Assembly: GCF_947493735.1 (NCBI RefSeq)
Contig: NZ_CANLSL010000025.1
Location: forward strand, 1-40,712
Length of the DNA: 40,712 bases
Source: an uncultured Acinetobacter sp.
GTDB lineage: Bacteria > Pseudomonadota > Gammaproteobacteria > Pseudomonadales > Moraxellaceae
Direction: 5' to 3'
Both the position numbers and the translations under genes were made by a program. Numbering within the stretch: position 1 is the stretch's first letter; each line of letters opens with the position of its first letter. Shown here one piece after another: positions 34,123 through 40,712 of this stretch. The notes beneath the pieces were generated by a model. That model did no database searches. It had not been told where the DNA came from and was given only the letters and a program-made list of their open reading frames with translations.

Positions 34123-35049
34123 AACTTACTCATGGGCAGGGTTTGAACGGTTTGGCGTAACGATATAACAAGATCAATATTTTACAACGATATTTCAATC
34201 AGATTCAGATTAAGGTACGGATACAGCATAATTTCACAATTTTTGCCTATTATTTAAGCAAATAACATCAATTAACCGCAAATATCATATAGGCAGATGG
34301 CGATGTATTTGCTATATTCAGCGCACGGATACCAACGTCACTGTCCATCACAAAATATCTTCTTTTGAAAAAATAAGACGATAGATGCACATAAGATGAT
34401 GTGTCGGTCCTCAAAGATTATGCCTAAGCCGATGGCAGATTATATCGGCAAAACTGTGATGTGCATGTGTTTATTTTAACCATGTCCACCGCACAGCATG
34501 CAAATGTCGCTGACCGTCACGCCAAAACATCGTGATGTTAGTTAGTTTAATTGATAACGGATTGCATCAGACACATTGCACCACGCAAGATATTCAGGCA
34601 ACCCATTTGATCATTTAAGGTTTGTTAGCCCTCGCCACGATGAGCATTCCGTGGCGTGAGAGGAATGACTAGCAAAAGATCGAATGATTTAGATGTTATG
34701 ACTTTACACTTACAACGTATTTCTTAATGTTTAGATCCATGCTCTTATCGCAAAAAGCGAATAGCGAATAGCGAATAGATAGTCACCTTAAATACAATGC
34801 GTCCCCCAGTGAATAGCCTTGCACCGAATCTCAACAGAGACTTGGCAACAGTATGCTGACATTGATACGACCGTTTCCTTTTTGAAAAAAGAAAATGTAC
34901 CGTTGATCTCAACTGTCACTACATTGCAGAAAAAATTTGAACGAACCGATGTAAAGAACATCTCATCAAATGTTTTCGCTTGCCAAGCTCAATGCTGTAT
35001 GACTGTGGTGAAAATGCGTTTGGGTCATCCTTGATTAGGTATTACCCCC
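34123..35049. promoter_or_regulatory. Long rluC-rne intergenic region, candidate structured rne leader
   Basis: 927 bp without a convincing gene. It holds a strong hairpin CGCCACG / CGTGGCG with a 10-nt loop (34633-34656), CCGAT / ATCGG around 34440-34463, and a perfect tandem repeat GCGAATA x3 (34757-34777). E. coli rne has a 361-nt leader through which RNase E controls its own mRNA; the same may be true here, but no enterobacterial rne5 signature is recognised. The promoters were not located with confidence; TTTACA at 34703-34708 is the only reasonable -35, and its -10 is poor. Confidence 0.5.
34757..34777 (+). repeat. Tandem repeat GCGAATA x3 upstream of rne
   Basis: Three perfect 7-bp units followed by a partial one (GAT). 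Such short tandem repeats can change copy number by slippage. It lies about 270 bp before the rne start codon. Confidence 0.85.
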
Positions 35050-38000
35050 ATGAAACGTATGTTGATCAATGCAACACATGCCGAAGAAGTTCGTGTTGCA
35101 CTTGTCACAGATAATCGTCTGTATGATTTTGACCTTGAAAATCGCACTAGAGAACAGAAAAAATCAAACATCTACAAAGGTCACGTGACCCGAGTTGAAC
35201 CCTCTTTAGAAGCAGTTTTTGTAGAGTATGGCGCAGGTCGTCAAGGCTTCTTGTCTTTACGTGAAATCGCACATTCTTATCTACATGGCGACCCTCGCCA
35301 AAACCACAATATCCGTGAACTGATTACCGAAGGTACTGAGCTTTTGGTACAAGTGGAAAAAGAAGAGCGTGGCAACAAAGGTGCTGCGCTTTCGACCTAT
35401 ATTTCACTTGCAGGACGTTATTTGGTATTGATGCCAAACAACCCGAAAGGTGGCGGTATCAGCCGTCAAATTTCAGGTTCAACCCGTGAAGAATTGAAAG
35501 AAATTTTAGCCTCACTCAATCTACCTCGTGGTATGAGCTTGATCATCCGCACCGCAGGGATTGGTCGTAGCAAAGAAGAATTACAACTCGATTTGCAACA
35601 CTTGCTAGACCTTTGGAATCAAATCCAAAACTCAGCAAAAAATGGTCCATCGCCGATGCTCGTGCATCAAGAAGCGGGTGTAGTGACACGTGCCATCCGT
35701 GACTATCTGCGTGATGACGTTGCAGAAATCTTAATTGATAGCGAAAATGCCTATAACGAAGCCTATAACTTCGTAAAAGCAGTGATGCCAAATCAATTGG
35801 ATAAACTAAAAACTTATACCCTGAACGATCCATTATTTGCGCATTTTGGTGTTGAAAGCCAAATCCAAACAGCTTATGAGCGTGAAGTGAAGTTGCCATC
35901 AGGTGGTTCGATCGTGATTGATCAAACCGAAGCATTGGTCGCAATCGACATCAACTCAGCTAAGGCAACTCGTGGTCAAGATGTGGAAGATACAGCGCTT
36001 CACACCAACCTAGAAGCTGCTGAAGAAATCGCTCGTCAACTGCGCCTACGTGATATGGGCGGTTTGATCGTGATCGACTTCATCGACATGGGTCGTGAGC
36101 GCAACCAACGTATGGTTGAAGCAAAACTACGTGAAGCTACGCAAAGCGACCGTGCACGTATCCAATTTGGGCAATTGTCACGTTTTGGCTTGATGGAAAT
36201 GAGCCGTCAACGTCTACGTCCATCACTCGAAGAATCAACAGGCTACGTCTGCCCTCGCTGTCATGGCACAGGCATGGTGCGTGATCAACGCTCATTGTCA
36301 TTGTCGATCATGCGCAAAGTGGAAGAGATTGCACTACAACATCGTCAAGGTGAGGTTCAAGTTCAAGTTCCTGTAGAGATCGCTGCTTTCTTACTCAATG
36401 AGAAGCGTCACAGCCTTGTCTATCTTGAGCAAACTTCAGGTGTACGTGTCACCGTGTTGCCACATCCACACTTAGAAACGCCACATTACGAAATTCAATT
36501 TAATCCTGAAGGCTATGCACCGACCAGCTATGAACGTACCGAAGCAACCCGTTCAAGCGAAAAAGACATCGGTTATGAATCTTCAACGTGGCATATCGAA
36601 GAAGCACCACACACTGCGATTAAAGCAAGTGCAGATCAACCGACTGCACCATCTGCAAAAGTGAAAAATACACAGCAAATTGCACAAGCTCCTGCACCTC
36701 AAGCAAGTAGCAGTCCATGTGCGTGGTTAGAAAACTTGTTTGTACCAAAGCAAGCTCGCACCACAGATCAAAGCCGTAATGCACAAAATGCTGCTGCTGC
36801 GATCGAGCAATTGGTCAACACAGGTGCGGTGAGCCGTGGTCAGTTTGGTCAAATTGATGCCAATATTGAGCAACAAGTGCAAGCGGTCAATGGATATCTC
36901 AATCCAAACGCTTCGACTGCAAATGATGCTCAAGACAAAGATGACCGTCCACGTCGTAAAGACAAACGCAAACGTAAAGATCAACGCAATGATCGCAACG
37001 ACCAGCGCACTGATAATCGTAATGAGCAACAATCACGCCAAGATCATAACGACCAAAGCCAAGATCAAGAAAACCAAGACAATCCGTTACAGCGCAAGAC
37101 AAAAAATGATCGTCGCAATCGTCAAAATGGCGATCAAGATCAAAATGGCAACCGCAATCAAAATGCTGTGCCACGTCGTGAGCGCAACCAAAACCGTCCG
37201 CAACGCCCTCAACGTGAACGTGATAACAGCGTACTCGGTGAGCAATCGAATGGTGGCGAAGAGTACATCAATGTACAGACATTTGAACAAGGTACGTCGG
37301 AGATTTTACCTACTGCACTCTTGGTCAATACTGATACATCACAAACTGAGATCGTTGCTTTAGAGCGCTCAAATAGCACACCACCTGTCGCTGCACTTGA
37401 GAATAAATCAAGCGAAGTAGAAACGGCTGATCAAGGCGCAAATGCTGTAGACAACCCAGCTCAAAACCGAAATGAGTCAGCAACTCAAGCAGATGAGCCT
37501 CAATCGAAAGGTAAAAAGAAAGGTAAACCACAGGCTCGCAATGCGGAGCCAAGTGACGCTACAGATGAACCTGCTACACGTGCAAGCAATGATCCACGTG
37601 AAAAGCGTCGCCGTAAAGCTGAAAAGCGTGCACAAAAATCAACGCAAAAATCACCATTGAATGCCAAATCTTTGGCAAGCTTGGCGCAGTTTAGCGTGGT
37701 TGGTTTGATTCGCCATGTCTACGGTGAAGACTGTAATGTATTGATTGAACAGTTTGGACTTATCCCAACTTTCAACCGCGCTGTCGCAAAATACACCGAA
37801 GCATTCCAATCAAATGAAATTGAGGAAGATGAAGACGACGTTTTCACAGGTCCTGTGACTCGTGATGTCGAATTGCCTCGTGAGCAAAATCAGGAACCTG
37901 TTGAAGCACTGTCTTTAACACCACCTGAGCCAACAGTTCGACTAAGCAATGACCCACGTCAAAAGCGTAAACTTGCACAGCAAAATGCTGACGCACCACA

Positions 38001-38361
38001 ACCTGAAACCACTCAAGCTGACGATGTGCAAGTGATTGCCAGTGGCACAGTGGCGACGATTGTGGCAGATGCAACGCAAGAAGCTGTGGAAAGTGATGTC
38101 GAGCAAAAAGCTGACGTTGAGCCAACCACTGCCGTACCAACCACTGCTGCAACTCAACAGGCTGATCTTGAACTCACAACAGAAGAAGATACCTCATCTG
38201 AAAATGATGACACACCTGAATCTGATGACGATGCTTCAGAGGATGATGAAAAATCAGACCGCCCAAGCAAAACGAAAGGCGAAGATGATAAAGCTGCTCG
38301 CACACGTCGCCCAAGAGGCAGACCACCAAAGAAAGCGAGTCAGGATATTGATCAAGCTTAA
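35050..38361 (+). CDS. rne: Ribonuclease E
   Basis: 1103 residues; the main mRNA-decay endonuclease and degradosome scaffold. The catalytic half (1-520) is complete: S1 domain ([20 protein letters not shown]), catalytic Asp300 ([13 protein letters not shown]) and Asp343 (VIDFIDM), and the zinc link CPRC (401-404) that joins the protomers. The C-terminal half is disordered: Arg/Asn/Gln/Asp-rich about 640-735 ([20 protein letters not shown]), and acidic toward the end. Two near-identical short motifs occur, [11 protein letters not shown] (846 on) and [11 protein letters not shown] (966 on). The tail ends with an AT-hook-like [11 protein letters not shown]. The long intergenic region upstream suggests autoregulation. 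Its own terminator follows. Confidence 0.97.
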   Translation: MKRMLINATHAEEVRVALVTDNRLYDFDLENRTREQKKSNIYKGHVTRVEPSLEAVFVEYGAGRQGFLSLREIAHSYLHGDPRQNHNIRELITEGTELLVQVEKEERGNKGAALSTYISLAGRYLVLMPNNPKGGGISRQISGSTREELKEILASLNLPRGMSLIIRTAGIGRSKEELQLDLQHLLDLWNQIQNSAKNGPSPMLVHQEAGVVTRAIRDYLRDDVAEILIDSENAYNEAYNFVKAVMPNQLDKLKTYTLNDPLFAHFGVESQIQTAYEREVKLPSGGSIVIDQTEALVAIDINSAKATRGQDVEDTALHTNLEAAEEIARQLRLRDMGGLIVIDFIDMGRERNQRMVEAKLREATQSDRARIQFGQLSRFGLMEMSRQRLRPSLEESTGYVCPRCHGTGMVRDQRSLSLSIMRKVEEIALQHRQGEVQVQVPVEIAAFLLNEKRHSLVYLEQTSGVRVTVLPHPHLETPHYEIQFNPEGYAPTSYERTEATRSSEKDIGYESSTWHIEEAPHTAIKASADQPTAPSAKVKNTQQIAQAPAPQASSSPCAWLENLFVPKQARTTDQSRNAQNAAAAIEQLVNTGAVSRGQFGQIDANIEQQVQAVNGYLNPNASTANDAQDKDDRPRRKDKRKRKDQRNDRNDQRTDNRNEQQSRQDHNDQSQDQENQDNPLQRKTKNDRRNRQNGDQDQNGNRNQNAVPRRERNQNRPQRPQRERDNSVLGEQSNGGEEYINVQTFEQGTSEILPTALLVNTDTSQTEIVALERSNSTPPVAALENKSSEVETADQGANAVDNPAQNRNESATQADEPQSKGKKKGKPQARNAEPSDATDEPATRASNDPREKRRRKAEKRAQKSTQKSPLNAKSLASLAQFSVVGLIRHVYGEDCNVLIEQFGLIPTFNRAVAKYTEAFQSNEIEEDEDDVFTGPVTRDVELPREQNQEPVEALSLTPPEPTVRLSNDPRQKRKLAQQNADAPQPETTQADDVQVIASGTVATIVADATQEAVESDVEQKADVEPTTAVPTTAATQQADLELTTEEDTSSENDDTPESDDDASEDDEKSDRPSKTKGEDDKAARTRRPRGRPPKKASQDIDQA

Positions 38362-38366
38362 CTCAC

Positions 38367-38406
38367 AAGCGCAATACTTATTGACTTAACTATTGCGCTT
38401 TTTTTT
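38367..38406 (+). terminator. rne terminator
   Basis: Stem AAGCGCAATA / TATTGCGCTT with a 14-nt loop and a run of eight T, six bases after the rne stop. Confidence 0.9.
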
Positions 38407-38524
38407 GAGTATGATCAAAGACACATAGAGTTTTTTACTGTATGTTATTCTCCTAAAACATCAGTGTGAATTATTGAACACTGATGTTTGTTTCATTGAT
38501 AGATAGTATAATAGGAGCTCTGAT

Positions 38525-40357
38525 ATGAGCCACGATGCGACTAAAGATATTATTTCCCTCTCAGACGTGATTAAACAAGTTCCTCAATTCGCCAAGAAAT
38601 TACCCAATATCTTGAATGGATTGAGGCATGCTTATTTGCGACGTCCAAGTAGCGCTTGTGGTTTAGGTTGGGCATTTGAAAAAGCGGTTGAAGAAAACCC
38701 TACAGGTACCGCCCTGCTATACGAAGATCAAAAATTTAGCTATACCGAACTCAATGCTTGGGCAAACCAAATCTCCGATTATTTCTTACAACAAGGTGCA
38801 AAAAAAGGCGACGTCATTGCAGTAATGATCGAAAACCGCCCTGAACTCGTTGCAACCGTACTCGGTCTTGCCAAAATTGGGGTTGTTACTGCACTCGTGA
38901 ACACCTCGCAATGTAGCAAGGTTTTGAGTCACAGTATCAACTTGGTTAAACCTTTTGCTGTGGTCATTGGCGAAGAAGTACAGCAAGCCGTGCTCGATGT
39001 ACAAAATGATCTAGAACTCGCAAAAGATAAATTCTTTTGGTTTGCAGATGATGCCTCTAAAACAACAGCGCCAAATCCTTTTGTTGATCTTGCTCAAGCG
39101 ATTCAATCTTGTAAAAAGCATAACCCATCAACCACCAATCAAGTTTGTGGCAAAGACGGTTTATTCTATATCTACACTTCAGGTACGACAGGCTTACCAA
39201 AAGCCGTGATTTTCAAACACAGCCGTTGGATGCTTGCCTATGGTACTTATGGTCATGTGCTTGATTTAGATCAAGATGACGTCATGTATGCAACGCTACC
39301 GCTCTATCACGCAACTGGCATGGTCGTGTGTTGGTGTGGCGTGATTGCAGGTGCATCAACTTTGGCAATTCGTCGTAAGTTTTCAAAATCAAACTTTTGG
39401 AAAGATGTTCAAAAGTTCGATGCTTCAGCGATCGGTTATGTGGGTGAACTTTGTCGTTATCTACTCGATTGCGAACCAACACCTGAAGAACACAACCACC
39501 GTGTCCGCAAGATGATTGGTAATGGTATGCGCTCAAACATTTGGCACGAATTCAAAGAACGCTTCAACGTAGACGAAGTCTTAGAGCTCTATGCTTCAAG
39601 TGAAGGCAATGTCGGCTTTAGTAATATTTTCAACTTTGAAAATACCGTTGGTTTCTCACCAACGCCATATGCGATTATCGCTTTTGACAAAGAGAAAAAT
39701 GAGCCAATTCGTGGTGCAGATGGCTTTTGTCAAAAAGTCAAAAAAGGTGAATCTGGATTGTTGATCGGCAAGATTACCAGTCGTTCGCCATTTGATGGCT
39801 ACACCGATCCTGAAAAGAACAAATCCGTAATTATGGAAAATGTCTTAAAGTCTGGTGATAAATTTTTTAATACAGGCGACTTGGTACGTGATATTGGCTT
39901 CCGCCATGCGCAGTTCGTTGACCGTTTAGGCGATACTTTCCGCTGGAAAGGTGAAAATGTATCGACCACACAAGTCGAAAATATCGTGTCAGAATACGAA
40001 AAAATCTCTGAAGCGGTCGTCTACGGTGTCGAGATTCCAAATACCAATGGTCGTGCAGGAATGGCTGCGATCACTTTGCAAGAGGGTAAATCACTCGACG
40101 AGAATGACCTCGCAAATATGGTTAAAGCCTTTAAAGCTGAGCTTCCAGCCTATGCTGTCCCTGTATTTTTACGAATTCAAAAGCAAATCGAAACTACTGG
40201 TACGTTCAAATACTCAAAGAATAAGTTAAAAGAGCAAGCTTTCGATCCCGAAAAGTGCCAAGAACAAATCTTTGTTTTATTACCAAGTGACACTGCGTAT
40301 AGTGAAGTCGATGCAACGGTATTTAAGCAAATCAATCAGGGTAAATATCACTTCTAA
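38525..40357 (+). CDS. Long-chain acyl-CoA synthetase, FATP/SLC27-like
   Basis: 610 residues of the AMP-forming superfamily, activating fatty acids to acyl-CoA. The P-loop is YTSGTTGLPKAVIF (residue 217 on); later blocks are LPLYHATGMVV, YASSEGNVGF (A5), FNTGDLVRD (A7) and DRLGDTFRWKGENV (A8), then the C-terminal lid with KYSKNKLKEQAFD, holding the catalytic Lys. The 'RLGDTFRWKGENVST' form and the ending agree with the FATP-like very-long-chain synthetases rather than FadD. It lies between two terminators, so is probably expressed alone; its products could supply the acyl-CoA that Acr1 reduces, which is inference. GGAGCTCTGAT before the ATG is a fair ribosome binding site. Confidence 0.9.
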   Translation: MSHDATKDIISLSDVIKQVPQFAKKLPNILNGLRHAYLRRPSSACGLGWAFEKAVEENPTGTALLYEDQKFSYTELNAWANQISDYFLQQGAKKGDVIAVMIENRPELVATVLGLAKIGVVTALVNTSQCSKVLSHSINLVKPFAVVIGEEVQQAVLDVQNDLELAKDKFFWFADDASKTTAPNPFVDLAQAIQSCKKHNPSTTNQVCGKDGLFYIYTSGTTGLPKAVIFKHSRWMLAYGTYGHVLDLDQDDVMYATLPLYHATGMVVCWCGVIAGASTLAIRRKFSKSNFWKDVQKFDASAIGYVGELCRYLLDCEPTPEEHNHRVRKMIGNGMRSNIWHEFKERFNVDEVLELYASSEGNVGFSNIFNFENTVGFSPTPYAIIAFDKEKNEPIRGADGFCQKVKKGESGLLIGKITSRSPFDGYTDPEKNKSVIMENVLKSGDKFFNTGDLVRDIGFRHAQFVDRLGDTFRWKGENVSTTQVENIVSEYEKISEAVVYGVEIPNTNGRAGMAAITLQEGKSLDENDLANMVKAFKAELPAYAVPVFLRIQKQIETTGTFKYSKNKLKEQAFDPEKCQEQIFVLLPSDTAYSEVDATVFKQINQGKYHF

Positions 40358-40385
40358 GCTGATTCGACTCATGAAAAATTCTATG

Positions 40386-40411
40386 AAAAGCAAAGTTTAG
40401 ACTTTGCTTTT
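40386..40411. terminator. Terminator after the acyl-CoA synthetase gene
   Basis: AAAAGCAAAGT / ACTTTGCTTTT stem with TTAG loop and a T-rich end. A and T tracts on both sides could work in either direction. Confidence 0.85.
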
Positions 40412-40466
40412 CTGCCTTAAAATGGTGTAATTATAGACAAACATACGGTGCAAATAGAATTTCCCC

Positions 40467-40494
40467 TTGTGTTCATCAGATAAATTGCTACAAT
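40467..40494 (+). promoter_or_regulatory. Candidate promoter upstream of tRNA-Lys
   Basis: TTGTGT (40467-40472), 16 bp, TACAAT (40489-40494). It lies about 145 bp before the tRNA, which would give a long 5' leader. Between the two are three small hairpins, CACATTA/TAATGTG, AGAAAAT/ATTTTCT and GCGAAA/TTTCGC (40610-40626). Nothing else is seen in 40412-40639. Confidence 0.4.
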
Positions 40495-40639
40495 ACGCTC
40501 CATCGAAATGAAGACACATTATTTTTTAATGTGGTAGTGAAATTAAATTATCCTTTTACTGATTTGGAGTCGATGCTTAAGAAAATCATAAATTTTCTCT
40601 TGCGTTCGGGCGAAACGATATTTCGCTAATCCTCACTCA

Positions 40640-40712
40640 GGGTCGTTAGCTCAGTTGGTAGAGCAGCGGACTTTTAATCCGTTGGTCCCGCGTTCGAGTC
40701 GCGGACGACCCA
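40640..40712 (+). tRNA. tRNA-Lys (anticodon TTT)
   Basis: 73 nt to the discriminator A, which is the last base of the window, so a possible encoded CCA is not visible. Acceptor GGGTCGT pairs with ACGACCC; anticodon stem CGGA-/-TCCG holds the loop CTTTTAA with anticodon TTT. The D arm TTAGCTCAGTTGGTAGAGC and T arm with GTTCGAGTC are standard. Confidence 0.96.

Noticed and set aside
34819..35034. 71-codon frame just upstream of rne as a leader peptide
   Set aside because: It opens at a TTG without a ribosome binding site, has no recognisable family and lies within the presumed untranslated leader. Chance is the simpler explanation.
36727..37363. Several long frames on both strands inside rne
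   Set aside because: They arise from the low-complexity Arg/Asn/Gln-rich codons of the RNase E tail and have the composition of frame shadows.

Overview
The window is chromosomal DNA from a gammaproteobacterium, almost certainly an Acinetobacter (Moraxellaceae). The strongest evidence is an intact Acr1-type fatty acyl-CoA reductase at 22063-22950, which matches the Acinetobacter wax-ester enzyme as I remember it almost word for word. AT-rich intergenic DNA, the def / lysM / dprA / tsaC block, the divergent rluC-rne pair and a BlsA-like BLUF photoreceptor agree with this. I cannot name the species. I see no prophage, insertion sequence, integron or CRISPR array: this is mostly core chromosome.

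Layout. 1-2140: an outer-membrane barrel protein with an ankyrin-like partner, then a ribosome hibernation factor with a good sigma-70 promoter. 2661-6052: DNA polymerase IV, a membrane-anchored GH25 muramidase and a DHA2-type drug exporter. 6237-9373: two phosphate-starvation genes, a choice-of-anchor I / phytase-esterase-like lipoprotein and a PiT-like phosphate permease, each preceded by a Pho box. 9391-11935: a LOG-family nucleotide hydrolase and a TerC-CBS-CorC membrane protein. 12028-15710: def divergent from lysM, dprA and tsaC. 15738-18134: an EamA exporter, a coiled-coil lipoprotein and a BtuE-like glutathione peroxidase.

18137-20488: a repeat-rich stretch around ettA, which is bracketed by two directly repeated palindromic elements of about 107 bp. 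20691-25743: an amidohydrolase, acr1 (behind a three-site operator-like array), the BLUF protein, tRNA-Ser(GGA) and the potassium transporter kup. 25850-28977: an Ala/Gln-rich exported protein, a secreted-type nuclease with a TTG start, and two small unknowns. 29033-32218: hisF; then thrB, a cold-shock-domain/DUF1294 fusion, a small membrane protein and a previously overlooked small gene broken by an in-frame TGA. 32230-38406: a HAD phosphatase and rluC, a 0.93-kb intergenic region, then rne (RNase E). 38525-40712: a FATP-type acyl-CoA synthetase and tRNA-Lys(TTT), whose end coincides with the window edge.

How the genes work together: the Pho pair probably releases and imports phosphate; acr1 and the acyl-CoA synthetase feed fatty acyl/aldehyde metabolism; rluC, rne, hpf, ettA and def all serve translation or RNA turnover. 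The points most worth testing are the paired Pho boxes, the TAGAG-N6-CTCTA dyads before acr1, the repeats flanking ettA, the small gene with an internal TGA, and the rne leader.
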